The notes: generated from the letters alone by a model not told the origin. Shown: positions 6,865 to 16,468, counted from the stretch's first letter. The stretch: DNA of 64,000 nucleotides from Sneathiella sp. P13V-1 (GCF_015143595.1 NZ_WYEU01000006.1:52067-116066); one strand, 5' to 3'. Numbers and translations are program-made.

Positions 6865-9473
6865 TTTTTTCGGTCCCTCACGGTAGCACGCAGTGCCTCT
6901 TCGGACAAGCGATAGGCTTCCAGTATTGTGTTGAATATCTTATCTAAATTTGTCGAAAGATTGACATTGAGAACAACCGGACGATTATTCTCTACATTGG
7001 GGTTGCCACCTTTTGCGCTGAGCGCAATGACATCTTCACCTGTCTCAGGTTTATTAATTTCCAGAGATAAGTGCGAATAGTTGAAATTTTCCAGGATATC
7101 CAGCAGCAGCTTCGTCTGCTCTCCCCCAAGGGATAGAGCTTCTCTTGCCTGATCGGATTTCATTTTAACGACACCCGGCCCATCTGCTGCCAGTTTCCCA
7201 TTTTCAATGATGAGTTTGTTACCATCGAACCGAAGGGGAATTCGCCCGCTAAGAGCTCCTGTAGCAACAACATCCTCAAACTCTCCAAGAGACATAAGCT
7301 CTTCTAAAGAGAGTTTATAAAAATTCATCTGCAAATCATTGGTTTCATTTGCAAGGTCGATCACGCCATCTCTAATCTCTGCAGCTCCACCAAAGATCTG
7401 CAACAACAACCGATCAATAAATAGGACTGGGGCGTCTTTGTCTTGAAACACTCTAAAGCTAAGTTCCGGGTCATTGATGGGCAGCCCCGCGAATATTCGC
7501 CGCGCAGTGATTGTCTGAGCTTTGGAAATCTTAATGGGTAACAACTGATCTACTTCAATCGTGCCGTTGACCCCTTCGATAAATATTCCATCTCTTTCCA
7601 TATCCAATGCATCTATAGAAACTCGCGCATCTCCAGTGACCACCCCTGCGCTCCACTGTATATTCGCGGTGCCGCCCACATCTCCATCCAAAATGAGGTT
7701 ACCAGTGTCTATTTTTGCCAAATCTTGGACTTGGAGCCCGTCCCTTGAAAAAGGAATATCCCAAAGTTCAACTTTCACGCTTCCATTAGATTTGGAAAGT
7801 AAATGTTTTCCATCCCAACTCAACAAAGGTCCGGTTATATCTGTCGTTCCTTGACCCTTGAAGGTCACTTCGTTCAAGTTAAAACTTCCGGTACTTTTAA
7901 CTGTCACCGGAAGTTTCCAAGGTACATTTTGAAAACCAGATAGCTTCAAATTGGACAGCGAATAGGTTCCTGCTTGCAGACTTTCATCTATCGTTGCGTT
8001 TATTGTTCCGCCATTAAAACTGGCGCGATACCCTTTAAAACGGGATCTGCCAACAAGTTTATCGACAGTGACATTTATTTGATTTCCCGGTTGATAGTCC
8101 TTTGCTTTCACTCGAAAGCCCAAACGGTCGATAACGCCTTCCGGTGTTGTGACGTTCAAGCCTTTGCCCGCCAATTTAAATTTGGAAATATTGGTCTTAT
8201 TCGGCGCTATATCCGCCTCAACCCCTCCTGAAATCTGGCCGTTTATTTTGATATCAACAGGCCAAGACTTACCAAAAAGTTTTAGAGGGTCAATTCCTTT
8301 ACCCCCAACCTTGAGTTTATGTAGTTGCGCGGAAACTTTAGCCGCATTTTCAGGCAACTGGAAATCAAGCATGTAATCAACAGCCAACACCTCACCCGAT
8401 GATATCAATTCACCGCCTAACGCCAAGTGTTGACCATCGAATGAACCGCTATATGTGGTTTCCAAGGCTGGCAAGACGTAATCTTCTCCAGGAAGAGTTG
8501 CTTTACCGACCTTCAAGTCTCCATCAAACAGCAACCCATCTTTTTCACTATCTTCAAACGGAAAGCGCCCTTTGACCCTAAAATGTGACGCTACATCCCC
8601 TGTCAGCAAAGGGAGTTTAAGATCAGGGTAGAAATGAGACGGCTGCAAACCTTCTGGTGTGAATGAGAAATGCTCTAGCTTCAGGTCAGCTTCAACTATT
8701 TCTGAAGTGCGATGATAGGTCGCTGAAAAATCTGCATTCGCGGAGGCATTGGGTGCATTTGCCTTAACTGAAAAATTCGCAAATTCTTTACCTAAATCAC
8801 CGGAAACAAGCACATTCAGTAAGGGGATTTCAGCCCCAAGAAATTCAGATTGAACAGTAAACTGGGTAGGTGACAATTTGAAGCGTTCATCTTGAAGATC
8901 ACCAGAGAAGAGGAGATTTCCAGCCCGTATCTCAGTCCATTTCTCAAATTTTTTGTACTTTCCTCCAACCCGCATTTTAATATCAAGGGTTCGACTTCCT
9001 GTAATTTGACCTTCTAGAGTGGCCACAAGATCTGTATCTTCAGATTTGGCGACAACATCAATTTCTTTAAAGACAACATCCGGTATTTCTAACGGTTCCG
9101 CCGCAGGCTCATCACTCTTGCTTTGGCCAGCCACTGCCTGCAGTTCCCTCCAAATGCCGCTTTCAGGCTTGCTGATATCAATCACCCCTCTTGGGATGAT
9201 AATTTCTTTGAGGTTTACATTCGACCAATCCTCAATCTGATAACTTACCGTCACTTCAGAAAGGGAGATTTCGTGACCTAACTGGACCTCGGATAATTTG
9301 GCAGATGAAAGATCCAGTTCGCTAACCTGTACTGAGGCATTTGCAATCCCAAGATCATCAATCACGACTTCAACAACTGAATTGATGATGGGAACACGAA
9401 ACGCCCAAACCAGCGCACTTCCCGCGGCGATTACCGCAATCAACACTGCCAGTATTTTGAGCGCCTTACTCAT
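6861..9473 (-). CDS. ydbH: YdbH family AsmA-like intermembrane phospholipid-transport protein
   Basis: Large inner-membrane-anchored periplasmic protein of about 870 residues. The ATG at 9473 (MSKALKILAVLIAVIAAGS) follows a GGGGAA ribosome site and opens directly into the single N-terminal membrane anchor; the open frame extends 22 codons further upstream. The rest is beta-strand-rich with the repeated-groove character of the AsmA/TamB/YhdP superfamily. The C-terminal part (DVVATGALSGRIPLRFDG and the GPGVVKM stretch) is the YdbH-signature dicarboxylate-like domain. First gene of a six-gene operon running to the FucA-like aldolase. Known role of the family: redundant with TamB and YhdP in moving phospholipid to the outer membrane. 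Confidence 0.88.
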   Translation of the reverse strand: MSKALKILAVLIAVIAAGSALVWAFRVPIINSVVEVVIDDLGIANASVQVSELDLSSAKLSEVQLGHEISLSEVTVSYQIEDWSNVNLKEIIIPRGVIDISKPESGIWRELQAVAGQSKSDEPAAEPLEIPDVVFKEIDVVAKSEDTDLVATLEGQITGSRTLDIKMRVGGKYKKFEKWTEIRAGNLLFSGDLQDERFKLSPTQFTVQSEFLGAEIPLLNVLVSGDLGKEFANFSVKANAPNASANADFSATYHRTSEIVEADLKLEHFSFTPEGLQPSHFYPDLKLPLLTGDVASHFRVKGRFPFEDSEKDGLLFDGDLKVGKATLPGEDYVLPALETTYSGSFDGQHLALGGELISSGEVLAVDYMLDFQLPENAAKVSAQLHKLKVGGKGIDPLKLFGKSWPVDIKINGQISGGVEADIAPNKTNISKFKLAGKGLNVTTPEGVIDRLGFRVKAKDYQPGNQINVTVDKLVGRSRFKGYRASFNGGTINATIDESLQAGTYSLSNLKLSGFQNVPWKLPVTVKSTGSFNLNEVTFKGQGTTDITGPLLSWDGKHLLSKSNGSVKVELWDIPFSRDGLQVQDLAKIDTGNLILDGDVGGTANIQWSAGVVTGDARVSIDALDMERDGIFIEGVNGTIEVDQLLPIKISKAQTITARRIFAGLPINDPELSFRVFQDKDAPVLFIDRLLLQIFGGAAEIRDGVIDLANETNDLQMNFYKLSLEELMSLGEFEDVVATGALSGRIPLRFDGNKLIIENGKLAADGPGVVKMKSDQAREALSLGGEQTKLLLDILENFNYSHLSLEINKPETGEDVIALSAKGGNPNVENNRPVVLNVNLSTNLDKIFNTILEAYRLSEEALRATVRDRKK

Positions 9474-9628
9474 GTATTCCCCAGTCTTAGAAACCTGCTC
9501 AGAACAATAACAAAATGTTTTATTTAATAGGTCAGCCACATGATGCTAGCATAAAGAATAAACAAATCTCTTCTCAAAAGCCGCATCCCCTATTACCCTT
9601 AAAACACTGTACATATTATGGGGCGAAT

Positions 9629-10291
9629 ATGACAACTAACTGGATCGCAGAATTTGCTGAGCTGAGTGAACTGGCGGCACCTGATCAGGAATACTTAAGC
9701 GCACATTGTAAAGAACTTACATTGCCAGAGGGGCAAACTGTTTTTGCACCGGGAATGGAGGCGGAGAATTTTCTGCTCTTACGCTCAGGCATTGTGAAGG
9801 TCGTGCAGATTTCAAACTCCGGCCGCGAGATAGTGCTCTATCGCGTAGGCAGTGGAGAGACATGCATCCTGACTACAAGCTGTCTTTTATCCCGGGACAG
9901 CTACAGCGCTGAAGCAATTACAGAAACAGAAGTTGTCGCCCTTGTTATGCCTCGCGCTGCTTTTAATGATCTTCTAGCCCGATCAGAAGGGTTTCGAACA
10001 TTTGTCTTCTCCAACTATGCAAACCGCATTTCATCTCTCATTCATCTGGTAGAGGAAGTAACGTTTGAACGAATAGATAAAAGGCTCGCTCAAAAGATCG
10101 CGATCATGGCGAAAGACAATAATCCGATCAATTCCACCCATCAGAAACTGGCAACTGAGCTTGGCAGCGCGCGCGAGGTGATCAGTAGGCATTTAAAAGA
10201 ATTTGAAAGGCGTGGATGGGTCACCGTAGGGCGTGGCCAAATCCACATCAACGATTTGGATCTTCTAAATCAGTTTGCAGAAGAAAAATAA
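9629..10291 (+). CDS. Crp/Fnr family transcriptional regulator
   Basis: 220-residue regulator: N-terminal cyclic-nucleotide-binding-like beta-roll (about 20-125), long dimerisation helix (about 130-155) and C-terminal winged HTH with recognition segment GSAREVISRHLKEFERRGWV. The start ATG at 9629 has a GGGGCG ribosome site; an upstream in-frame ATG at 9515 lies inside the divergent ydbH leader and would add a non-homologous tail. It lacks the N-terminal cysteine cluster of oxygen-sensing Fnr. Two cysteines in the sensor (GETCILTTSCLL) could be redox or sulfur-reactive, but this is speculation. The next gene, 82 bp on, encodes a DUF2892 protein, a frequent neighbour of this regulator type. Confidence 0.88.
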   Translation: MTTNWIAEFAELSELAAPDQEYLSAHCKELTLPEGQTVFAPGMEAENFLLLRSGIVKVVQISNSGREIVLYRVGSGETCILTTSCLLSRDSYSAEAITETEVVALVMPRAAFNDLLARSEGFRTFVFSNYANRISSLIHLVEEVTFERIDKRLAQKIAIMAKDNNPINSTHQKLATELGSAREVISRHLKEFERRGWVTVGRGQIHINDLDLLNQFAEEK

Positions 10292-10373
10292 CCTCCGGTG
10301 ACATAGTCACAGACAGTTCTGATCGACCTTTGTAATTTATGTTCATTATCAGCTTTGATCGCGGAGACGAACA

Positions 10374-10565
10374 ATGAGCAAGAACGAAGGTACAATCGAC
10401 AGAATTTTACGCATTATTGGCGGTATTATCCTGTTATCCCTGACTGTTGTAGGCCCCGAAACCCCATGGGGCTATATTGGATTGGTTCCGCTTCTGACGG
10501 GTCTTGTTGGATACTGCCCGCTTTATAGCATCCTTGGTATCTGCACCCTGAAAAAAGCTGCGTAA
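10374..10565 (+). CDS. DUF2892 (YgaP-like) small membrane protein
   Basis: 63-residue protein with two hydrophobic helices (IIGGIILLSLTVVG and IGLVPLLTGLVGY) and the family ending CPLYSILGICT. The DUF2892 domain also occurs fused to rhodanese in YgaP. The two conserved cysteines (GYCPLY, GICT) suggest sulfur or redox chemistry at the membrane, but no function is established for the stand-alone form. A GGAG ribosome site precedes the start. It lies directly downstream of the Crp/Fnr regulator, probably under its control. Confidence 0.85.
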   Translation: MSKNEGTIDRILRIIGGIILLSLTVVGPETPWGYIGLVPLLTGLVGYCPLYSILGICTLKKAA

Positions 10566-10575
10566 TACCTCCTGT

Positions 10576-10615
10576 GGTAGGGGGATTTTTCTTCCCTTCT
10601 TGAAGTCCCCCTATC
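10576..10615. terminator. Bidirectional hairpin between convergent genes
   Basis: Ten-base stem (GGTAGGGGGA against TCCCCCTATC, one G-U) with a roughly 20-nt loop, placed between the convergent DUF2892 and CoA-transferase genes. A T-run lies in the loop rather than after the stem, so termination strength is uncertain. Confidence 0.45.
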
Positions 10616-10631
10616 CTTCGGATTGATGCCC

Positions 10632-11810
10632 TCAGGTTTTTCGAACGACACCTGAAGATTTTAGCGCCTGAATTTCATCGTCTGAAATTCCCATAGCTTT
10701 TAGGACATCATCGCTATGTTCACCAATACGTGGGCTGTGAGTTAGTTCATGACCTTGTTCGAACCCATCAAATCCTGGAATACGCGGTAACGGGATTTCA
10801 CCCACCACATCATGCTTGACCCAACGGTAACTATCCACCGCTTTAGGCTGTTCATCTTCAAGATAGTCTTTATATCCGTTGATCGGGCTTTGGATGACAC
10901 CCGCATCGTTCAAGATTTTGGCCCATTCCTGCGTTGTTTTTTTCAAAAACTCAGCACGCAATTCTTTCATCAGTGGCTTTTCATTTACTACACGCTTTTC
11001 ACGGCTGTCATAGTCAGAGTGATCAGCCAGATCATCTCGGCCTAGCGCTTTACAAAGTGACGTGTAGTGGTGCTCTCTCATGACCGCAATACCAATATAA
11101 CCATCGCTTGTTTGCATGGTACCAGCAGGCACGTAAAGGACATTAGGACTGCCCCCCTCCAAATGACTTTCCAGAATTTTAGCACTTTGAAAAGCTGCAG
11201 CCGCCTGCATCAGATTACTGTCAATATACCGGCCTTTACCTCGGATGGAGCGTGAAATGATCGCTTTCAAAAGGCTTTGATATGAGAACATGCCTGTCAG
11301 AAAATCGATGATTACCATACCTGTCTTCATGGGAAGACCGTTTTCATCGCGTGTGATGGACATCCAACCAGAGAAACCCTGAATAGCACTGTCTGTTACC
11401 GGACGATCGCTGTACGGACCTTCCTGCCCATAACCAGTGACAGACAGGTAGATAACATTTTCGTTGTCTTTTTTGACACTGTCATAATCAAGGCCGAATT
11501 TCTTCATCACCCCTGGACGGAAGGATTCCAAGACGATATCTGCTTTGGCCGCCATTTCTTTCGCCAAAGCCAGTCCTTTTTCAGATTTCAGATCTAGCGC
11601 GATCGACTTCTTACCAAGGTTGACGATCAAGGAATGGGCACAGTGATCTTCATAAGTCGTACCAAGGGTTCGCGCCCAATCACCGTCAATCGGTTCAATT
11701 TTAGTCACCATCGCGCCAGCCTGCGCAAGCAACATACCTGAATATGGCCCGGCAACGCCTTGGCTGAAATCAGCTACAATCAGCCCTTCAAGGGGTTTAT
11801 CGTCGTTCAT
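10632..11810 (-). CDS. CaiB/BaiF family III CoA-transferase
   Basis: Moves CoA between acyl groups through an aspartyl-CoA intermediate. 392 residues from the ATG at 11810, which has a GAGGA ribosome site (a GTG two codons earlier is possible). Family features: N-terminal LIVADFSQGVAGPYSGMLLAQAGAMV, EPIDGDWAR, NLGKKSIALDLKSEKG, the motif DIVLESFRPGVMKKFGLDY, SVTGYGQEGPY, and the catalytic Asp in MVIIDFLTG. C-terminal part includes HSPRIGEHSDDVLKAMG. The acyl substrate is not predictable. It is monocistronic as far as seen, separated by a 190-bp gap from the divergent glycerophosphodiesterase gene. Confidence 0.92.
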   Translation of the reverse strand: MNDDKPLEGLIVADFSQGVAGPYSGMLLAQAGAMVTKIEPIDGDWARTLGTTYEDHCAHSLIVNLGKKSIALDLKSEKGLALAKEMAAKADIVLESFRPGVMKKFGLDYDSVKKDNENVIYLSVTGYGQEGPYSDRPVTDSAIQGFSGWMSITRDENGLPMKTGMVIIDFLTGMFSYQSLLKAIISRSIRGKGRYIDSNLMQAAAAFQSAKILESHLEGGSPNVLYVPAGTMQTSDGYIGIAVMREHHYTSLCKALGRDDLADHSDYDSREKRVVNEKPLMKELRAEFLKKTTQEWAKILNDAGVIQSPINGYKDYLEDEQPKAVDSYRWVKHDVVGEIPLPRIPGFDGFEQGHELTHSPRIGEHSDDVLKAMGISDDEIQALKSSGVVRKT

Positions 11811-11998
11811 TATCACATCCTCTTTATGGGTGCTTTTTTGATAAGTTTGTAAATTTTACATACCTCATACAAACAAATGAGGCCATCAAAAACGACAATG
11901 GCATGACAACTTTTATTCACAAATGAATTTAAAAAAATTGTATTGCGCCCAACAAAATACTGGTTGATCCTGCAACAAACAACAGGATGGAAAAACTG

Positions 11999-13174
11999 AT
12001 GAAAAAATTCTTGATTGTCGCTGCGTTACTCAGCGCAGCACCTGCATATGCATTAGGCCCTGATACAGGAGAGCGCCCTCGTCACCTTATAAACCAATTG
12101 AAAGAAGGTACGTTAAAAGAAAAATTACTGTCCTGTCAGGGGCAAGAACAGACACCATCCAAGTTTTCCATCGGTCATCGCGGCGCACCGTTTGCGTATC
12201 CAGAACATACAGAACAGTCCTATCGTGCGGCAGGTGCTATGGGCGCAGGTATTATTGAATGTGATGTTACCTTTACTAAAAATGGTGATCTGGTTTGCCG
12301 CCACTCCCAGAAGGATCTTCACACCTCCACCAATATTGTTGTGAGTGACCTTGGGTCAAAATGTACAACGCCGTTCGAAGGTGGCAGCAATGGCGGCAAT
12401 GCGCAAGCTGAGTGCCGCACAAGTGATCTGACGACTGAAGAGTTTTTATCGCTGAAGGGTAAGAAAGACGGCGCAAATAAAACGGCGACGACAGCGGAAG
12501 AATATCTGAAGGAGGCAGAGCCTAATGGCACGCTGCTTACCCATAAGCAATCCATCGCCCTTATCGACAGCTTAGGTGCTGATTTTACCCCTGAATTGAA
12601 AAGTCCGGCAGTTTCCATGCCTTTTGGTGGCATGTCACAAGAAGATTATGCCCAGAAAATGATTGATGAATACAAGGCCGCGGGTATTTCTCCGGACCGC
12701 GTGTGGCCTCAGTCGTTTAATTTCAAAGATATTGAATACTGGATTAAAAACGAGCCTGAGTTTGCCAAGCAGGCTGTTTTTCTAGATGCCCGGTATCGCA
12801 AAGGGATCGACCCACAGGATCCTGGTACCTTCTACCCGGACATGGCCGAACTTAAAGCAAAGGGCCTGAACTACCTAGCTCCTCCCCTTTGGATGTTAGT
12901 CACAGTGCAAGATGACAAAATCGTTCCCTCTGCCTATGCAGTAGAAGCAAAAAAAGCCGGATTGAAACTGATCACCTGGACGCTGGAGCGAAGTGGCCCT
13001 TTGGAAAAAAACAAAGGCGGCTGGTATTATCAGTCCATTGCGGATCTTGTTGAAAATGACGGCGCAACATACGAACTGCTTCACGTCTTAGCCCAAGATG
13101 TAGGTGTCGTTGGTGTTTTTTCAGACTGGCCGGAAACGGTCACCTACTATGCCAACTGTTTCGGTTTAAAATAA
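11999..13174 (+). CDS. Periplasmic glycerophosphodiester phosphodiesterase
   Basis: Hydrolyses glycerophosphodiesters to glycerol-3-phosphate plus an alcohol. The ATG at 11999 (MKKFLIVAALLSAAPAYA) has an AGGATGG ribosome site and starts a clean Sec signal peptide; an ATG at 11987 would add four residues. GDPD active-site features follow: IGHRGAPFAYPEHT with the catalytic HR pair, ECDVTFTKNGDLVCRH with the metal-binding Glu/Asp and the second His, later ELKSP and ITWTLERSGP. 391 residues, longer than GlpQ-type enzymes by short insertions rich in Lys/Ala. Single-gene unit closed by a strong terminator. Confidence 0.93.
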   Translation: MKKFLIVAALLSAAPAYALGPDTGERPRHLINQLKEGTLKEKLLSCQGQEQTPSKFSIGHRGAPFAYPEHTEQSYRAAGAMGAGIIECDVTFTKNGDLVCRHSQKDLHTSTNIVVSDLGSKCTTPFEGGSNGGNAQAECRTSDLTTEEFLSLKGKKDGANKTATTAEEYLKEAEPNGTLLTHKQSIALIDSLGADFTPELKSPAVSMPFGGMSQEDYAQKMIDEYKAAGISPDRVWPQSFNFKDIEYWIKNEPEFAKQAVFLDARYRKGIDPQDPGTFYPDMAELKAKGLNYLAPPLWMLVTVQDDKIVPSAYAVEAKKAGLKLITWTLERSGPLEKNKGGWYYQSIADLVENDGATYELLHVLAQDVGVVGVFSDWPETVTYYANCFGLK

Positions 13175-13181
13175 AACAAGC

Positions 13182-13216
13182 AAAAAGCCCGGTGAATTTC
13201 TTCCCGGGCTTTTTTT
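13182..13216. terminator. Rho-independent terminator, bidirectional
   Basis: Stem AAAAAGCCCGG / CCGGGCTTTTT with an 11-nt loop and T-runs on both strands. It sits between the convergent glycerophosphodiesterase gene and the last gene of the peptide transporter operon and can serve both. Confidence 0.9.
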
Positions 13217-13227
13217 CATCTCTCTGA

Positions 13228-14298
13228 CTAGCTCTTTGGTCTTGAGAAATCAAAGTCATCAGCGTGATGGCAGGCCACAAAATGTTCTGGCGCCACTTCC
13301 CTCCATTCAGGTTCTTTCGCGCTACATTCTTCCGTTGCATATGGACAGCGGGTATGGAAACGGCACCCTGACGGTGCTGCCAAAGGATTGGGAATTTCAC
13401 CTTCCAATTTGATCGGGTCAAATTCCACATCCGGATCTGAATGCGGGATCGCAGACAAAAGCGCATGTGTATATGGATGACGCGGATTAAAGAACAGATC
13501 TTCGGTATTGGCATACTCAACAAATTTACCAACATACAAAACCGCCACCCGGTGGCTCATCTGCGCAACGACAGAAAGATCATGGGCGATAAACAGGAAG
13601 GCAACTCCTGTTTCTTCCTGAAGATCCTTCAACAGATTCACGATTTCTGCCTGAATAGATACATCCAGCGCCGACACACTTTCATCACAAACTACAAAGT
13701 CAGGATTTGTTACAAGCGCTCGGGCAATACAAATACGCTGACGCTGACCACCTGAAAACGCATGTGGGAAGCGCCGCAAGTGTTCCAAATTCAACTTACA
13801 ACGGGCAGCAACATCACGAACCCTTTCATCAATCTCATCCCGTTTCGTCAACAATCCTCCAGCGACGAGCGGTTCCGCTATAATATCGCGAACCGTCATA
13901 CGTGGATTAAGTGAAGAATAGGGATCCTGAAAAACAAGGCTCATTCTTGGTCGGAATTGACGAAGCTTTTCGCCTTTCAAGGCATGTATCTCGACAGGTG
14001 CGCTATCAAAATCAATAGCTTTGCCTTTGGCCGGTTTACGGTAATGAGTATGTTCACTATCTGATCCGTAATATATAACCTGACCATCAGACGGATCAAT
14101 CGCGCGCAAAATTGCACGACCAATCGTAGTTTTCCCTGAGCCAGATTCACCGACAAGACCAACGGTTTCACCGCGTCTAACATCAAAGCTGACATTGTCA
14201 ACGGCGCGAAGTTCAATTGTTTCTGATTTAAACAATTTCTTTGTTGTAATGGGAAAGCGGACTTCCAGATTTTTCACTTCAATCAAGGTGTCACTCAT
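13228..14298 (-). CDS. Oligopeptide-type ABC transporter ATP-binding protein (OppF-like)
   Basis: Second ATPase of the importer. Walker A GESGSGKTT, Q-loop LVFQDPYSSLNPRMTV, signature FSGGQRQR, Walker B FVVCDESVSALDVS, then the C-terminal oligopeptide/dipeptide ABC extension with a Cys-rich motif (GCRFHTRCPYA, and ECS, CHH), which in this family can hold an iron-sulfur cluster. I chose the ATG at 14298 because it overlaps the upstream stop by 4 bp and has GGGAGGAG upstream; the frame is open to 14334. An insertion between Walker A and the Q-loop (about residues 60-105, including TGCTAT-like Asp/His/Tyr-rich sequence) is longer than usual. Last gene of the five-gene operon. Confidence 0.9.
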   Translation of the reverse strand: MSDTLIEVKNLEVRFPITTKKLFKSETIELRAVDNVSFDVRRGETVGLVGESGSGKTTIGRAILRAIDPSDGQVIYYGSDSEHTHYRKPAKGKAIDFDSAPVEIHALKGEKLRQFRPRMSLVFQDPYSSLNPRMTVRDIIAEPLVAGGLLTKRDEIDERVRDVAARCKLNLEHLRRFPHAFSGGQRQRICIARALVTNPDFVVCDESVSALDVSIQAEIVNLLKDLQEETGVAFLFIAHDLSVVAQMSHRVAVLYVGKFVEYANTEDLFFNPRHPYTHALLSAIPHSDPDVEFDPIKLEGEIPNPLAAPSGCRFHTRCPYATEECSAKEPEWREVAPEHFVACHHADDFDFSRPKS

Positions 14299-15305
14299 GC
14301 TGCGCTCCTCCCTTTCTCGGTATAAAGCCAGCAAGCAACTGACCTTCCTTCTTCCACAACCGTTTCAGTTGGCGTCTCCTGATCACAAAGACCTGCGATC
14401 TTCTTGGCACAGCGCGTTTGGAAAGGGCAGCCAGAAGGACGGGCGTATGGGCTCGGGATATCCCCCGGAACCGGACTTAAGCGATGGGTCAACTGATCCA
14501 GTTTCGGGATCGCCTCCAACAAACCTTCTGTATAGGGATGCATAGGATTGCGAATAATGTCACGGGTTGCCCCGCGTTCCACAATCGTACCCAGATACAT
14601 AACGGCTACTTCGTCAGCGATATGCGAAATCACACCAAGATCGTGGGTAATGAAAATCATCCCCATTCCCAGATCCCGTTGCAGATCGGACATCAACTCC
14701 AAAACTTGCGCCTGAATGGTGACATCCAGCGCTGTCGTTGGCTCATCCGCAATCAGCAACTGAGGTCCAGCAGATAACGTCAGCGCGATCATGGCACGCT
14801 GCCGCATTCCTCCAGACATTTCATGAGCATATTGATCAATACGCTGGCTTGGGTTTGATATCCCAACTTTGTCCAGCATCTCAATGGCAAACTCACGGGC
14901 TTCTTTTTTGCGTTTGTCTGTGTGAAGACGGATAGCCTCAATCATTTGGTTCCCAACAGTGTAGACCGGGCTAAAGGACGCCATGGGTTCCTGGAAAATC
15001 ATTCCGATTTCACCGCCCCGCAGGTCACGAAGTTGCCGACTACGTAGTTTTAGCTTCTCAATGTCAACTAAATCTCCGTTTTTAGCTTGATATCGCATGT
15101 GGGTATCTTCGCCCAAAATAGCGGTACCCGGCAGAAGTCGCATAAGTGCTTTGGTGGAAATAGATTTACCAGATCCAGATTCACCAACAATGCCCAGCGT
15201 TTTCCCTTTATAGACAGAAAAACTGACCCCTTGTACCGGATGGATCATGCCCTCATCCGTGCGGAAGGAAATGGACAGATTTTCAACTTTAAGCATTTCT
15301 TCCAT
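14295..15305 (-). CDS. Oligopeptide-type ABC transporter ATP-binding protein (OppD-like)
   Basis: First ATPase of the pair, 336 residues. Walker A GESGSGKSI, Q-loop MIFQEPMASFSPVYTVG, signature MSGGMRQR, Walker B LLIADEPTTALDVT, H-loop FITHDLGV, C-terminal PSGCPFQTRC extension. Its start codon overlaps the stop of the upstream permease by one base (TAATG), and its stop overlaps the next ATPase by 4 bp. The two ATPases would form the heterodimeric motor of the importer. Confidence 0.92.
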   Translation of the reverse strand: MEEMLKVENLSISFRTDEGMIHPVQGVSFSVYKGKTLGIVGESGSGKSISTKALMRLLPGTAILGEDTHMRYQAKNGDLVDIEKLKLRSRQLRDLRGGEIGMIFQEPMASFSPVYTVGNQMIEAIRLHTDKRKKEAREFAIEMLDKVGISNPSQRIDQYAHEMSGGMRQRAMIALTLSAGPQLLIADEPTTALDVTIQAQVLELMSDLQRDLGMGMIFITHDLGVISHIADEVAVMYLGTIVERGATRDIIRNPMHPYTEGLLEAIPKLDQLTHRLSPVPGDIPSPYARPSGCPFQTRCAKKIAGLCDQETPTETVVEEGRSVACWLYTEKGRSAA

Positions 15306-16468
15306 TATTTCGCCTCCGCATATGGATCAGCGGCATCGCGCAGACCGTCACCAATGACTGTGAACGCCAACACGGCAACTACAACGAAGACGGCAGGAAT
15401 AAATAGCCATGGCGTTTGTTCAATCACACGAATGGACTGAGCCTGTTGAAGGAGAACTCCCCAGCTTACTGTTGGCGGCCGAAGGCCCAATCCAACGAAG
15501 GACAAAGCTGTTTCACTCAAAATCATATATGGGAAGGAAATCACCAAATCCACGATGATGAAACTAGTAAAACTAGGCAGCATATGTTGCCCGATAATAC
15601 GCGATGGCTTTGCCCCTGCTAAACGGGCTGCGACAACATAATCTTCATTGCGAATGGACAAAAGCTGAGACCGGATACGCCGGGCAAGCGTTGGCCAACC
15701 GAACAGCCCCAAAATCAACGTCATGGCGAAATAAATCTGCGTGGTGGACCATTCTTTTGGCATAGCCGCAGCCAGACCCATATAGAGCGGAATAATCGGA
15801 ACAACCCGGATAACCTCGGTCACGCGCTGGATCACCATATCCGCGCGTCCCCCGAAGTAACCGGCCGTGCCGCCGATCACGAGCGCCAAGACAAATGAAA
15901 TCAAGACACCCATCACACCAATGGATAGGGATGTACGGGTCGCATAGATGGTGCGTGAGAACACATCGCGCCCCAAATCATCTGTTCCCCACAAGTGCAG
16001 CTTTGCTTTCTTGTCTTCCAGACCAAACAGATGCGTTTCGATAGGGATAAAGCCGAGAAGATCCTTCTTTTCCCCTTTCACAAACAGATTTACATAAATC
16101 CGTTTGTTCGGATCAGGAACTGAAATCGCGCGCAAAGTGACAGGATCACGCTTCGTTTTCACGCCATGAATGAACGGCTGAAAAGAACAGCCATTATCAT
16201 CACAAAAGCTCGGGATTTGGGGTGCGCCATCCAGATATTTCGTATCGCGACTTGTCGGGCCGTACGGCGCAACAAATTCTGCAAAAATACCAAACAGTGC
16301 CATAACAACCAGCAGGCTTGCTGCGATCATTGCTGTGCGATGTCGTCTGAAACGCCACCAGATCAACGTCCACTGTGACGCTGAATAATATTTCAAAAGC
16401 CGTTGACGTTCTGCTTCGGCTTCTTTGTCCTGCTGTTCCGGCAGGTTTTCCTGAACAACTGAAGTCAT
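15305..16468 (-). CDS. Oligopeptide-type ABC transporter permease (OppC-like)
   Basis: Inner-membrane permease, 387 residues. A charged N-terminus (Gln/Glu-rich, about 35 residues) leads to TM1 near residues 45-70. A large periplasmic insertion follows (about 75-165, with CDDNGCSFQPF containing two cysteines). The rest is the usual five-helix transport domain with the EAA loop (ARLAGAKPSRIIGQHMLP). The periplasmic insertion is typical of OppC paralogues of the long type associated with large binding proteins. Coupled by TAATG overlaps to both neighbours. Confidence 0.92.
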   Translation of the reverse strand: MTSVVQENLPEQQDKEAEAERQRLLKYYSASQWTLIWWRFRRHRTAMIAASLLVVMALFGIFAEFVAPYGPTSRDTKYLDGAPQIPSFCDDNGCSFQPFIHGVKTKRDPVTLRAISVPDPNKRIYVNLFVKGEKKDLLGFIPIETHLFGLEDKKAKLHLWGTDDLGRDVFSRTIYATRTSLSIGVMGVLISFVLALVIGGTAGYFGGRADMVIQRVTEVIRVVPIIPLYMGLAAAMPKEWSTTQIYFAMTLILGLFGWPTLARRIRSQLLSIRNEDYVVAARLAGAKPSRIIGQHMLPSFTSFIIVDLVISFPYMILSETALSFVGLGLRPPTVSWGVLLQQAQSIRVIEQTPWLFIPAVFVVVAVLAFTVIGDGLRDAADPYAEAK

